Of a stretch of 64,000 nucleotides of DNA, positions 46,562 to 55,706 are shown piece by piece (positions within the stretch are counted from its first letter, which is position 1; each line of letters opens with the position of its first letter). Position numbers and translations under genes: made by a program. Source of the stretch: Pseudotabrizicola formosa (GTDB lineage Bacteria > Pseudomonadota > Alphaproteobacteria > Rhodobacterales > Rhodobacteraceae); assembly GCF_002900965.1 (NCBI RefSeq), contig NZ_PJOM01000001.1, forward strand, positions 124,001 through 188,000, written 5' to 3'. Below the pieces are notes generated by a model. That model did no database searches, had not been told where the DNA came from, and was given only the letters and a program-made list of their open reading frames with translations.

Positions 46562-47467
46562 ATGGGCCGTGTGAAAAAAGGCCGTGCCGTTTCCGGCTGG
46601 GTCATCATCGACAAGCCGGCGGGCGTCGGGTCGACCACGGTGGTCAACAAGGTGAAATGGGCGTTTCAGGCGCAAAAGGCCGGCCATGCCGGCACGCTGG
46701 ACCCCGACGCCACCGGTGTGCTTGCCATTGCGCTGGGCGAGGCAACAAAGACCGTGCCCTTCGTCACCGACGGGCTCAAATGCTATCACTTCCGGGTGGT
46801 CTTCGGGGCCTCTACCAGCAGCGATGATGCCTCCGGCACCGTTCTGGACACCTGCGACCTGCGGCCTTCGGATGCGGAGATCGAGGCCGCGCTGGCCGCG
46901 TTCCGCGGCGATATATTGCAGGTACCGCCACAGGTGTCGGCGGTAAAGGTCGATGGGGAACGCGCCTATGATCTGGCGCGCGACGGGATCGAGATGGATC
47001 TGGTGGCCCGCCCCTTGTGGGTGGAAAAGCTCGCCATTCTGGCGCGACCGGATGCGGACCATGTCGATCTGGAAATGATCTGCGGCAAGGGCGGTTACGT
47101 GCGGTCCGTCGCGCGCGATCTGGGGCAGGCTTTGGGCTGCCTCGGCCATGTCGCCAGCCTGCGCCGGGTCTGGTCCGGCCCGTTCGATGCGGACGGGGCC
47201 ACGACCATGGAAGAGATTGAGCGTCTGGCCCGCACGGAAGAGATCGACAGCCTGCTGCGCCCGCTGGAACTGGGCTTGACAGACCTGCCAGAACTGCCGG
47301 CCACGCCGGAAGGGGCGGCCCGCCTGCGCAACGGCAACCCCGGCATGGTGCTGGCCTCTTCGGTGGAATGGGGCGACGAGGCCTGGGCCAGCCATCAGGG
47401 CCGCGCCGTGGCCGTGGGGGTCTACAAGGCCGGAGAGCTGCACCCCAGCCGGGTGTTCAACCTGTAA
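46562..47467 (+). CDS. truB: tRNA pseudouridine(55) synthase
   Basis: 301 aa. Catalytic Asp in [25 protein letters not shown]; other TruB motifs: [72 protein letters not shown]. It makes pseudouridine 55 in the T-loop of tRNAs. Followed by a terminator-like hairpin. Confidence 0.96.
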   Translation: MGRVKKGRAVSGWVIIDKPAGVGSTTVVNKVKWAFQAQKAGHAGTLDPDATGVLAIALGEATKTVPFVTDGLKCYHFRVVFGASTSSDDASGTVLDTCDLRPSDAEIEAALAAFRGDILQVPPQVSAVKVDGERAYDLARDGIEMDLVARPLWVEKLAILARPDADHVDLEMICGKGGYVRSVARDLGQALGCLGHVASLRRVWSGPFDADGATTMEEIERLARTEEIDSLLRPLELGLTDLPELPATPEGAARLRNGNPGMVLASSVEWGDEAWASHQGRAVAVGVYKAGELHPSRVFNL

Positions 47468-47474
47468 ACCGGGT

Positions 47475-47509
47475 GCCGCCGCGCGGGGCATCGAGCCCCG
47501 CCCGGCGGC
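47475..47509 (+). terminator. Terminator-like hairpin after truB
   Basis: A 15-bp GC-rich stem (47475-47489 with 47495-47509) with one internal mismatch and loop ATCGA. There is no T-tract, so it could also be a stabilising 3' hairpin. Confidence 0.45.
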
Positions 47510-47590
47510 GTTGCCACGGAAAGGCCGTCTGGTGGCGGTCTTGGCACGACTGTTGGCGCGCGCCGCGCAAGAGCATTTGGGAAAGCTGCA

Positions 47591-48118
47591 ATGCACAGTG
47601 ACGGACTGGTCGAGCGGGCACATCAGAAGGGCGATGCGGCGTCCGAGGCGGTGTATTCACCCTGCGAGCGCTATCGCTATCTGCTGACGCGGGTCTGGGA
47701 CCTGGCCGGCGCACGGGCGCTGTTTGTGATGCTCAACCCTTCCACCGCCACAGAGGTGCAGAATGACCCCACGGTGGAGCGGTGCGAACGCAGGGCACGG
47801 GCACTGGGCTTTGGCAGCTTCCGGGTGGTGAACATCTTTGCCTTCCGCGCGACAGACCCCCGGGTCATGCGCGCAGCCCCCGATCCGGTGGGGCCGGGGA
47901 ATGATGCGGCCATCCTGTCATCGGTGCTGGACTGGCAGCCTGACCGGGTGATTTGCGCCTGGGGGGGGCATGGGGCCTATCTGGGACGGGGCGATGCCGT
48001 GGCGCAGCTGTTGCGCGGCACTGGCCAGCCGCTGTGGCATCTGGGGCTGACCGCCGCGGGGCAGCCGAAACATCCGCTCTACATCGGCTATGCCGAACAG
48101 CCCAGGCTGTGGCATTAA
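47591..48118 (+). CDS. DUF1643 protein
   Basis: 175 aa, DUF1643: RYLLTRVWD, ALFVMLNPSTATEVQNDPTVERCERRARALGFGSFRVVNIFAFRATDP, ICAWGGHG, and LTAAGQPKHPLYI near the C-terminus. The motif set N-P-S-T-A...D-P-T...C is diagnostic. The function is unknown; members are scattered and often lie in mobile or accessory DNA. Convergent with the RTX gene, overlapping it by four bases. Confidence 0.88.
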   Translation: MHSDGLVERAHQKGDAASEAVYSPCERYRYLLTRVWDLAGARALFVMLNPSTATEVQNDPTVERCERRARALGFGSFRVVNIFAFRATDPRVMRAAPDPVGPGNDAAILSSVLDWQPDRVICAWGGHGAYLGRGDAVAQLLRGTGQPLWHLGLTAAGQPKHPLYIGYAEQPRLWH

Positions 48119-49149
48119 CCGGCGCGCAAGCTGATCTGTTCCAGGTCAAGCTCCGGCGCGTTGCGGATCAGCGCCACGGCGACGCCATCCAGCATCAGCG
48201 TCACATCCCCGGAGCCTTCCACCGGTTCAGCGCTCAGCACAGGGGCCGAATGCAGGCTGGCGTCGTAAATCAGCACCAGCTGGTCCTCTGCCGGGTTGTA
48301 ATCGGCAATCTCGGCCAGTGGCAGGCCCGGCCCGAACTCCTGCAGCTGGAACAGATCCGCCCCCTCGCCGCCCGTGCCGATATCGCCGGGCCCGAGCGCC
48401 AGCAGATCATCGCCTGCGCCACCGTTCAGCCAGTCCGGCGCGCCGTCGCTGGCCCCTTCAGACCCGCCCCACAAGGTATCATGCCCGGCCCCGCCATCCA
48501 GCGTGTCGCGCCCGGCACCGCCCATCAGAACATCATCGCCCGCGCCCCCGGCCAGCCAGTCATGCCCGATGCCGCCGTCCAGCCTGTCCTGCCCTTCGCC
48601 GCCCAACAGAGTATCCGCCCCGCCGCCGCCAGACAGCCGGTCATCGCCGTCGCCCCCGGCCAGCTGATCCGCGCCCCGTCCTCCCGACAGCCGATCATCC
48701 CCCGCGCCGCCGTGCAGCACATCATCACCGCCCTGACCAGAGAGGCTGTCATCGCCCGCGCCGCCCTCCAGCCAATCGCGCCCCGCGCCGCCCGACAGCC
48801 GGTCATCACCGCCGCGCCCGGTCAGCTGATCGGCCCCGTCGCCGCCCCACAGCCGGTCCGCCGCGCCCCCGCCGCTCAGAATGTCGTCGCCCGCGCCGCC
48901 GGTCAGATCCAGCGGCACCGGCACCGGCTCGGCAAGATCATCCGACACCGGCATCCCGTCCGCGACAAAGCCCGAAGGCGTGCCCGCGCCGATGCCGGCA
49001 TCCAACTCCCTGCCCAGAAGCGGCGCGTCCGCGTCCTCCTCCGCATCGGCACCATCCTCCGCCTCATCCGGCGGGTCAGCATCGCGGGTCAGGCTCTCTG
49101 CCACGATCCCCGCACCAAGCGCCCCCATAATCGCCAGCAAAGCCAACAT
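48115..49149 (-). CDS. RTX (haemolysin-type) calcium-binding repeat protein
   Basis: 344 aa. N-terminal hydrophobic segment MLALLAIMGALGAGIVAESL, an acidic spacer (DADPPDEAEDGADAEEDADAP), then 16 contiguous nonapeptides of the type GG-x-G-x-D-x-L-x at residues 84-227, one more near 245, and a C-terminal domain (GADLFQLQEFGPG, IADYNPAEDQLVLIYD) seen at the end of many RTX proteins. The repeats should form a Ca-filled parallel beta-roll. No type I secretion genes are adjacent, and an N-terminal signal/anchor is unusual for RTX proteins. Function unknown. Confidence 0.85.
   Translation of the reverse strand: MLALLAIMGALGAGIVAESLTRDADPPDEAEDGADAEEDADAPLLGRELDAGIGAGTPSGFVADGMPVSDDLAEPVPVPLDLTGGAGDDILSGGGAADRLWGGDGADQLTGRGGDDRLSGGAGRDWLEGGAGDDSLSGQGGDDVLHGGAGDDRLSGGRGADQLAGGDGDDRLSGGGGADTLLGGEGQDRLDGGIGHDWLAGGAGDDVLMGGAGRDTLDGGAGHDTLWGGSEGASDGAPDWLNGGAGDDLLALGPGDIGTGGEGADLFQLQEFGPGLPLAEIADYNPAEDQLVLIYDASLHSAPVLSAEPVEGSGDVTLMLDGVAVALIRNAPELDLEQISLRAG
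48469..48900 (-). repeat. Tandem 27-bp repeats encoding RTX nonapeptides
   Basis: Sixteen 27-base units, diverged at DNA level but keeping the GGxGxDxLx pattern. Confidence 0.85.
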
Positions 49150-49449
49150 GACCCGTCCCCCTGACGCTGCCCGGTCTGCTCTGCCCGGTCCCTGGTCTGC
49201 CCTGCCGCTCAGGGCCTGCGCTGAAAAACCATGCGCGCCCCTTTGGCACAGGCCTCTCCCTGCGCCCAGACCATGACCCTAGAATCTTGATCCGTCGTTA
49301 ACGCAGCCCCGGCCCGGGCCACAGGGGGGCTTTCCTTCGCGCGCGATTTCCCCTATACGCGCGCATCCCCCGGATTTCGGGGGGCCTATGGGTCTTGCTG
49401 GACGACATCCCGGCCTGCACCTCCACCCTTCTGCACAAGGAGATTTCCG
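49150..49449 (+). promoter_or_regulatory. Divergent region and rpsO leader
   Basis: A 300-bp stretch without a gene between the RTX gene and rpsO. CCCCCG (49367-49372) / CGGGGG (49378-49383) over GATTT forms a hairpin about 65 bases before the rpsO start, followed by CACAAGGAGATTTCCG before the ATG. S15 autoregulates through its leader in E. coli and other bacteria; whether this hairpin takes part is unknown. Confidence 0.4.
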
Positions 49450-49719
49450 ATGTCGATCACCGTCGAAGAAAAAGCTCGCCTGATCAAGGAATACGCCACC
49501 AAAGAGAACGACACCGGCTCGCCGGAAGTTCAGGTGGCCATCCTGTCGTCGCGCATCGCGACCCTGACCGAGCATTTCAAGAGCCACAAGAAAGACAACC
49601 ACTCGCGTCGTGGTCTTTTGATGATGGTCGCCCAGCGCCGCAAGCTGCTGGACTATCTGAAAGCCAAGGAAGAGTCCCGCTACACCGCCCTGATCGCCCG
49701 CCTCGGCCTGCGCCGCTGA
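49450..49719 (+). CDS. rpsO: 30S ribosomal protein S15
   Basis: 89 aa, full length. [69 protein letters not shown] are the universal S15 signature. AAGGAG lies 12 bases upstream. It is closed by a strong terminator, after which the AT-rich island begins; in most alphaproteobacteria pnp follows rpsO, but not here. Confidence 0.97.
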   Translation: MSITVEEKARLIKEYATKENDTGSPEVQVAILSSRIATLTEHFKSHKKDNHSRRGLLMMVAQRRKLLDYLKAKEESRYTALIARLGLRR

Positions 49720-49742
49720 GCGGAGCCGGGTAAGGTTTGCGG

Positions 49743-49775
49743 AACGCCCGCCCCGAAAGGGGTGGGCGTTTTGCG
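49743..49775 (+). terminator. Strong rho-independent terminator after rpsO
   Basis: AACGCCCGCCCC (49743-49754) pairs with GGGGTGGGCGTT (49759-49770) over a GAAA loop, one G-U wobble, followed by TTGCGTTT. Confidence 0.9.
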
Positions 49776-49823
49776 TTTGGGGGTGGACCTTCAGCGCGCT
49801 GTCTTTTTTAATAACCTTAGGAA

Positions 49824-51412
49824 TCAAAACCCGAACGCAAGTTTATCGTAGAATGAGCATAGTTTTCTGTAGAAAGACGAGTATGGATCGATGAAATCAC
49901 TCGGCTTGTGGTTTAGAATGAATTCCCGTAGAGCAGTGAGGTCTACATCTTTTGGGTCTTGATGGGGAATAAAAATTGCGACTTTTTCTGTAGCGGCATC
50001 TGCAATAATTTCAGCGGTTGTTTTTCCGGCCCAGTATTTTTCGTACTGGCCTTTGTAGGAAGGCAGCGCATAACTTTTTTTGCAATTTTTTCACAGACAG
50101 CGCGTACGGACGTATAAGGCGATCCTTTTAGATCCTCTGCGTTATTTATTCCAGCATCGCGAAGATATCGGAAAACAGGTATAAAGGTCGTGCTCGATCT
50201 CCGAAATATTGGGAAAGCAAGCCTAAGAAGTTTGTCTGAGTCAAAGACAGATTTGTCCTTGGCGAAATCGGTGTATATGTCAGAAAGATTAATGCCTTGG
50301 TAGCCACTCTCCGCGAGTGCCTTCTCCTCTTGCTCGGCGAGTTTTTCCTTCATATGAGATTGAGCTTGAGCAACACCTACGCCAACAACAAATTCCACTT
50401 CCTCGCTGGTGTCCAGTTCGTCAATATCGATTACTGACATTTTTTTCTCTGGATGCTCAGCTTTTACAAGCTCATACATTTGCTCCTTGCAGTATCGTAG
50501 TATGCGGGCGGGGATTTTTCTCTTATTTTCACAAATCGCGGCATAAACTTTAGAGAAATCATCTGTCTCAAGAACGGTGGCCGCAATGTTTCTCCCGCCC
50601 TCGCTAAATGTGAACTTTTGAACGGAATCTTCTTTTTCGTGTGCGCGTCGAATGAAAATAAGATTCTCACTGAATTGCTCCAATTTCTCTGGTGTGAGGC
50701 ACTGCGCTATTGAAAATATGATAGATTGAATGTGAGGGTCTGTGACGGAGTATCCGACAAAGAAAATTGGATGCTCAATAAACAAAGTGATAAGTTTCGC
50801 TGCTAGATAGGGATTCTTCCCCTCGAAATTTTCATAGTCCTCTGCAGTCAGTACGAGACTCTTAGGTCTGCTTGCGCAACCATGAATTTTATATATTTCC
50901 GCAATGGCTTGCGGATTTGAGAATAATAACTCTTCTTGTCCAACGAACACACGGTACTCAGGGAATATTTCTTCAAGGAGGAAGTCCCAATTTGTTGTAA
51001 TGATGCCATCGACATTGATTTCCTTCAATATGGACAACTCTTTTTGAATATAGTCTGCAGCGACTCCAGAGGTATCGACATCGGACAAATACTCGCATAT
51101 CTCATTTTTTAATGCATCAGAAACTGACTTTGTGGTGCTCTTGTATTTTTCTCTAGACCCGGCATACTTAGCGTCTTTCCACCATACTTCATGAAAATCC
51201 TTTGCTATAAGTCCTGCAGCTTCCGGCAAGTTCCCATTTGCGGTAGCTGAATAATAGTCAAAATCACCGATTCGCTCGCAGAAGCGAGAAAGAAGGCCCC
51301 GCCAATCCTCCAAGCCGAGGTATCTTCTTGAAAAACCAGAACCCACGAAGAGAAATGGCGATCCAGGCTTTGATTTAAGTAGTTTTGTCGTTTCTTCTTT
51401 CAGGTTTACCAT
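49824..51412 (-). CDS. SIR2-family (SIR2_2-type) protein, probable anti-phage NADase, read through a -1 frameshift
   Basis: Frame 0 gives 489 aa ending at 49943. A -1 shift at an A7 run (50081-50075) after residue 446 replaces the last 43 residues by 83 much more protein-like ones (SYALPSYKGQYEKYWAGKTT..., ending DKLAFGF), total about 529 aa. The N-terminal SIR2 domain (about 15-270) has GSGFS at 24-28, TTNWD at 139-143 (Asn141), IHG at 176-178 (His177) and FVGYSVTD at 218-225, the NAD-site residues of defence SIR2 proteins. The rest (about 290-529) is of unknown fold and may sense infection. ATG 51412 has GCGGAGCGA upstream. AT-rich and with rare codons for this host, so acquired. NAD depletion as an abortive defence is inferred from the family. 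No partner gene is adjacent. Confidence 0.8.
50075..50081 (-). other. A AAA AAA slippery heptamer / homopolymer frameshift point in the SIR2 gene
   Basis: On the coding (minus) strand frame 0 reads GCA AAA AAA GTT, a textbook -1 slippery heptamer. The -1 frame is then open for 83 codons with sensible composition. It could be programmed frameshifting, a one-base deletion in the A-run, or a sequencing error. Confidence 0.75.
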
Positions 51413-51820
51413 TCGCTCCGCGCTTTCTAAAAGACTTCAGTGCTCGCTGGTTTCAGGACAGTTTTGAACGCGAACGTGCAGTTGAGGATAAATTGGACTT
51501 TCGCAAACAATGTATCAATGTCAACTCAAGATGGTCCAGAGTGTCGCGCGACTAATGGAGGCTGAACTAACTTGCGGCGCAGAACGCTGAAGATGCGCTC
51601 CATAGTGTTATTCTATTGCGCTTTGTGTCCGCTGTACTGCGACGGAAGGACCGACAGTCTTCTTCCCCCATCAATCTTTAACAACCCCTTAAACCCCACA
51701 CCCTAACCCCTTGATATCCCTTACTCCACCCTCTTGTAACACAGTGAGCACCACGCCTGCCCCTTGCATCCTTGCCCCCTTCAAGCTAACCCAAACCCGC
51801 ATATTCCAGGGGGACGCGCG
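51413..51820. other. Gene-free stretch between SIR2 gene and pheS
   Basis: About 400 bases without a convincing gene. Codon-like patches around 51540-51660 (minus strand ATG GAG CGC ATC TTC..., interrupted by stops) hint at an old coding relic that I cannot assign to a transposase. The last about 100 bases should carry the pheS promoter; ATTCCAGGGGGACGCGCG precedes its ATG. Confidence 0.4.
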
Positions 51821-52900
51821 ATGGACCTGACCACCCTTCGGGGCAAGTATATTGAGGCCGTGGCCGGTGCGGCCTCCGAGGCGGCGCTGGAAGAGGTGCG
51901 GCTGGCGGCCCTTGGCAAGAAGGGCGAGATCTCGGCGCTGATGGCGACCCTCGGCCGCATGGACCCCGAGGAACGCAAGGCCGCCGGGGCCGCGATGAAC
52001 AGCCTGCGCGATGAAATCGACGCCGCCCTGCGCGCCAAGAAGGCGGGCCTCGCCGACGCCGCCCTGAACGACCGGCTGCGCTCGGAATGGCTGGACGTGA
52101 CCCTGCCCGGCCGCCCCCGCCCGCGCGGCACCATCCATCCCGTCAGCCAGGTGATGGAAGAGCTGACCGCCATCTTTGCCGACATGGGCTTTGCCGTGGC
52201 CGAAGGCCCGCAGGTCGAAAGCGACTGGTACAATTTCGACGCGCTGAACATCCCCCCCGAACACCCCGCACGGCAAGAGCATGACACCTTCTTCATGCAC
52301 CGGGCGGACGGCGACACCCGCCCCCCCCATGTGCTGCGCACCCACACCAGCCCGGTGCAGATCCGGGCGATGATGGACCAGGGCGTGCCGCTGCGGGTGA
52401 TCGCGCCGGGCCGGGTCTACCGGATGGACATGGACCAGACCCATACGCCGATGTTCCACCAGGTCGAAGGCATCGCCATCGACCGCAACATCAGCATGGC
52501 CAACCTCAAATGGACGCTGGAAGAATTCTGCCGCGCGTTCTTTGAGGTGGACAAGGTGGAACTGCGGTTCCGCGCGTCACATTTCCCTTTCACGGAACCG
52601 TCGGCCGAGGTCGATATCCGCTACTCCAACGTCGGCGGCCAGCTGCGGATCGGCGAGGGCGACAAGTGGATGGAGATCCTCGGGTCCGGCATGATGCACC
52701 CCAAGGTGCTGCAGGCGGCGGGGGTGAACCCCGATGAATGGCAGGGCTTTGCCTTTGGCATGGGGATCGACCGGATCGCCATGCTGAAATACGGCATCCC
52801 CGACTTGCGGGCGTTTTTCGAGTCCGACCTGCGCTGGCTGCGCCACTACGGCTTTGCCGCGCTCGACATGCCTGATCTGGCCGGCGGCCTTTCCCGCTGA
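51821..52900 (+). CDS. pheS: Phenylalanyl-tRNA synthetase alpha subunit
   Basis: 359 aa. N-terminal coiled coil ([35 protein letters not shown]), then class II motifs: [49 protein letters not shown], motif 2 [13 protein letters not shown] and [21 protein letters not shown], motif 3 [16 protein letters not shown]. It forms the heterotetramer with PheT. ATG 51821 is set by family length. Confidence 0.97.
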   Translation: MDLTTLRGKYIEAVAGAASEAALEEVRLAALGKKGEISALMATLGRMDPEERKAAGAAMNSLRDEIDAALRAKKAGLADAALNDRLRSEWLDVTLPGRPRPRGTIHPVSQVMEELTAIFADMGFAVAEGPQVESDWYNFDALNIPPEHPARQEHDTFFMHRADGDTRPPHVLRTHTSPVQIRAMMDQGVPLRVIAPGRVYRMDMDQTHTPMFHQVEGIAIDRNISMANLKWTLEEFCRAFFEVDKVELRFRASHFPFTEPSAEVDIRYSNVGGQLRIGEGDKWMEILGSGMMHPKVLQAAGVNPDEWQGFAFGMGIDRIAMLKYGIPDLRAFFESDLRWLRHYGFAALDMPDLAGGLSR

Positions 52901-52906
52901 GCGGCC

Positions 52907-53056
52907 CTAGGGGCGCCGCGCCACACCCTCTGTCAGTGTATGCGCCTCCTGCGCGGCAAGGATAAAGCACAGCGCCGTGATCCCGATCATCAGGATCAAG
53001 GCCCAGGGCGATCTGGGGCGGCGTGACTTGGGTTTGTTGTGCATCGGATCCATCAT
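52907..53056 (-). CDS. Small single-pass membrane protein (49 aa), tentative
   Basis: A short frame antisense to the pheS-pheT gap: a basic start (MMDPMHNKPKSRRPRSPW), one hydrophobic segment (ALILMIGITALCFILAA) and a short tail ending ARRP. The basic-then-hydrophobic layout is typical of real small membrane proteins, and the gap of over 300 bp between the two synthetase genes would otherwise be empty. The Shine-Dalgarno is weak; ATGs at 53056, 53053 and 53044 are all possible. No homology can be claimed. Confidence 0.45.
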   Translation of the reverse strand: MMDPMHNKPKSRRPRSPWALILMIGITALCFILAAQEAHTLTEGVARRP

Positions 53057-53211
53057 GATCCGGAGCTAGCGCGTGGTCGTAGCAAAAATGTGGCGAACTC
53101 CCCCGATTTGAGAGGACAACGCGTTTCTGGGCCGGAAACCCCCTCCGCCCGGCTTTCCCTTGGGATCGCTTTGCGATAAGCCCGGGCGCAGGAAATCCAA
53201 GGGATATCACG

Positions 53212-55620
53212 ATGAAATTCACCCTCTCCTGGCTCAAGGATCATCTCGACACCGCAGCGTCGCTTGATGACATTCTCTATGCCCTGACCGATCTGGGGCT
53301 GGAAGTGGAGGAGGTGGTCAACCCCGCCGCCAAGCTGGCAAGTTTCACCATTGCAAAGGTGCTTGCGGCAGAGCAGCACCCCGATGCCGACCGGCTGCGG
53401 GTCTGCAGCGTGCTGACGGATGAGGGGGAAAAGCAGATCGTCTGTGGCGCTCCCAATGCGCGTGCCGGGATCACGGTGGTTCTGTGCAAGCCGGGTGACC
53501 ATGTGCCGGGCATTGATACCACGCTGGGTGTGGGCAAGATCCGGGGCGTCGAGTCGCATGGCATGATGGCGTCCGAGCGCGAGTTGGAGCTGTCTGACGA
53601 ACATAATGGCATCATCGAATTGCCGTCGGGTGAGGTGGGGCAGCGGTTCATTGACTGGCTCGCTGCGCACCGGCCTGATGCGGTGGACCCGATGGTTCAC
53701 GTCAAGGTCACGCCCAACCGGCCCGATGCGCTGGGGGTGCGTGGCATCGCCCGCGATCTTGCGGCGCGGGGAATCGGCACCTTGAAGCCCCTGACCATTC
53801 CGCAGATTGACGGGCAGTTCGACTGCCCGGTTGTGGTGCAGATCGACCCGGCGCTGAAGGCGAAGGGCTGCCCGCATTTTGCCGGCCGCCTGATCAGGGG
53901 GGTTACCAACGGCCCGTCTCCGGCCTGGCTGCAGCAGCGGCTGAAGGCGATTGGCTTGCGCCCAATTTCGGCGCTGGTGGACATTACCAACTATTTTACC
54001 TTTGGCCTGAACCGCCCGCTGCACGTCTTTGATGCGGCCAAGGTCAAGGGCGCGCTGCGCATTCATCCCGCCGAGGGGGGGGAGCAGATGCTGGCCCTGG
54101 ATGGCAAGACCTATACGCTGCGTCCGGGGATGATGGCGATTTCGGATGATGTCGGGGTAGAGTCTTTGGCCGGGATCATGGGCGGTGAGGTGTCGGGCTG
54201 CACGCCGGAGACCACCGATGTGTTCCTTGAATCTGCCTGGTGGGATCCGATCACCATTGCCGCCACGGGCCGGGCGCTGAAGATCAACTCCGATGCGCGC
54301 TATCGCTTTGAACGTGGGGTCGATCCAGCCTTCACGCTGCCGGGGTTGGACCTTGCGACCCAGATGGTTCTGGACCTGTGCGGCGGCACGCCAAGCCATC
54401 TTGCACAGGATGGCGGGCCGATCGACACCAAGCGCGCCTATCGCCTGACTCCGGCGCGGGTGATTTCGCTGGTCGGGATGGATATCCCCGAAGCAGAGCA
54501 GCGGGCCACGCTAGAGGCGCTTGGCTTCACGCTCAACGGCGATATGGCCACCCCGCCAAGCTGGCGCCCGGATGTGCTGGGCGAGGCGGATCTGATCGAA
54601 GAGGTTGCTCGTGTCGCCTCGCTTACCAAACTGGTCGGGACGCCCTTGCCACGCGTCTTGGCCGGAGTCCCAAAGCCGATCCTGACGCCGCTGCAACAGC
54701 GCGAACGCAGTGCACGCCGCACGATTGCGGCGCTGGGGTATAATGAATGCGTGACCTATAGTTTCATCGATGAAGCGGCGGCAAAACTGTTCGGCGGCGG
54801 TGAAGATGCGGTGCGGGTGGATAACCCGATCTCGTCAGAGATGAGCCACCTGCGCCCCGACCTGCTGCCCGGTCTGCTCCGCGCGGCAGCCCGCAATCAG
54901 GCGCGTGGCTTCATGGATCTGTCGTTGGCGGAAATCGGCCCGGCTTTCTTTGGTGGTGAGCCGGGCGAGCAGCACCTGCAAGCCACCGGTCTGCTCATCG
55001 GGCATGTGGCGCCGCGGGATCCCTATGGCAGCCGCCGTCCGGTGGATGTCTTCGACGCCAAGGCCGATGCCGAAGCGGTGCTGTCCGCGCTTGGCGCGCC
55101 TGCGCGTGTGCAGATCACCCGCAAGGTGGCAGGGTGGTGGCATCCGGGCCGGTCGGGTGTGATTGGCCTTGGACCGAATGTGCTGGCGACCTTTGGCGAG
55201 GTTCACCCGAAGGTTCTGGCCGAAATGGGGATCAAGGGGGCGGCGGTGGCCTTTACCATTCTGGTCGCCAATATCCCATATCCCAAGGTGAAAACCCCCA
55301 CCCGCCCGGCGCTGACCATCAGCGATCTGCAGGCGGTTGACCGAGATTTCGCCTTTGTGGTCGACAAGGAAGTTGAAGGTCTGACGGCGGTGAATGCGGC
55401 GCTTGGGGCGGACAAGACCCTGATTGCATCCGTGCGGATCTTTGACCAGTTCACCGGTGACAAGGCCGAGGCGCAAATGGGCGCGGGCAAGAAATCCATC
55501 GCCCTGACCGTGCGGTTGCAGCCAACAGACAAGACTTTGACCGAGGCCGAGATCGAGTCGGTGTCGGCGCGGGTAATTGACAAGGTGACCAAGGCCACCG
55601 GTGGTGCCCTGCGGGGCTGA
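53212..55620 (+). CDS. pheT: Phenylalanyl-tRNA synthetase beta subunit
   Basis: 802 aa. N-terminal MKFTLSWLKDHLDTAASLDDI, tRNA-binding OB domain (FTIAKVLAAEQHPDADRLRVCSV, QIVCGAPNARAGITVVLCKPGDHVPG), the B3/B4 editing region (IRGVTNGPSPAWLQQRLKAIGLRPISALVDITNYFTFGLNRPLHVFD), B5, the catalytic-like core (RPDLLPGLLRAAARNQ), and the C-terminal FDX-ACB domain (ISDLQAVDRDFAFVVDKEVEGL...SVRIFDQFTGDK). Followed by a hairpin shared with the convergent operon. Confidence 0.97.
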   Translation: MKFTLSWLKDHLDTAASLDDILYALTDLGLEVEEVVNPAAKLASFTIAKVLAAEQHPDADRLRVCSVLTDEGEKQIVCGAPNARAGITVVLCKPGDHVPGIDTTLGVGKIRGVESHGMMASERELELSDEHNGIIELPSGEVGQRFIDWLAAHRPDAVDPMVHVKVTPNRPDALGVRGIARDLAARGIGTLKPLTIPQIDGQFDCPVVVQIDPALKAKGCPHFAGRLIRGVTNGPSPAWLQQRLKAIGLRPISALVDITNYFTFGLNRPLHVFDAAKVKGALRIHPAEGGEQMLALDGKTYTLRPGMMAISDDVGVESLAGIMGGEVSGCTPETTDVFLESAWWDPITIAATGRALKINSDARYRFERGVDPAFTLPGLDLATQMVLDLCGGTPSHLAQDGGPIDTKRAYRLTPARVISLVGMDIPEAEQRATLEALGFTLNGDMATPPSWRPDVLGEADLIEEVARVASLTKLVGTPLPRVLAGVPKPILTPLQQRERSARRTIAALGYNECVTYSFIDEAAAKLFGGGEDAVRVDNPISSEMSHLRPDLLPGLLRAAARNQARGFMDLSLAEIGPAFFGGEPGEQHLQATGLLIGHVAPRDPYGSRRPVDVFDAKADAEAVLSALGAPARVQITRKVAGWWHPGRSGVIGLGPNVLATFGEVHPKVLAEMGIKGAAVAFTILVANIPYPKVKTPTRPALTISDLQAVDRDFAFVVDKEVEGLTAVNAALGADKTLIASVRIFDQFTGDKAEAQMGAGKKSIALTVRLQPTDKTLTEAEIESVSARVIDKVTKATGGALRG

Positions 55621-55647
55621 TCGGGCGCTCTGTCGGAAGGGGACGAA

Positions 55648-55682
55648 GAAACCGCCGCGCAGTCCTGCTGCGCGGCGGTTTC
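55648..55682. terminator. Bidirectional terminator between pheT and the DUF1523 operon
   Basis: A perfect 15-bp stem (GAAACCGCCGCGCAG at 55648-55662, CTGCGCGGCGGTTTC at 55668-55682) over a TCCTG loop, flanked by GGTTTC and, on the other strand, TTTCTTC. It fits transcription arriving from both sides. Confidence 0.75.
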
Positions 55683-55706
55683 AGTCTGCAGCACAACCTG
55701 TGTGGC

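Larger units (their letters stand above)
49790..51760. mobile_element. AT-rich genomic island with one SIR2-family gene
   Basis: From just after the rpsO terminator to just before pheS, the base composition falls abruptly to an estimated 40-45% GC against 60-68% around it. It holds one gene (49824-51412). No transposase, integrase, tRNA or clear direct repeats mark the ends. The first bases of the island follow the rpsO terminator directly, and the right edge is gradual (GC rises near 51540). Borders are approximate. Confidence 0.7.

Noticed and set aside
45755-47623. 622-codon frame antisense to the DUF2233 and truB genes
   Set aside because: Low-complexity His/Arg/Gly-rich translation typical of antisense frames in GC-rich DNA; both sense genes carry clear family motifs.
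48469-48900. CRISPR-like periodic repeat
   Set aside because: The 27-bp period encodes RTX nonapeptides in frame and has no spacers.
51540-51660. Insertion sequence remnant
   Set aside because: No terminal inverted repeats and no recognisable transposase motif; kept only as a low-interest observation.
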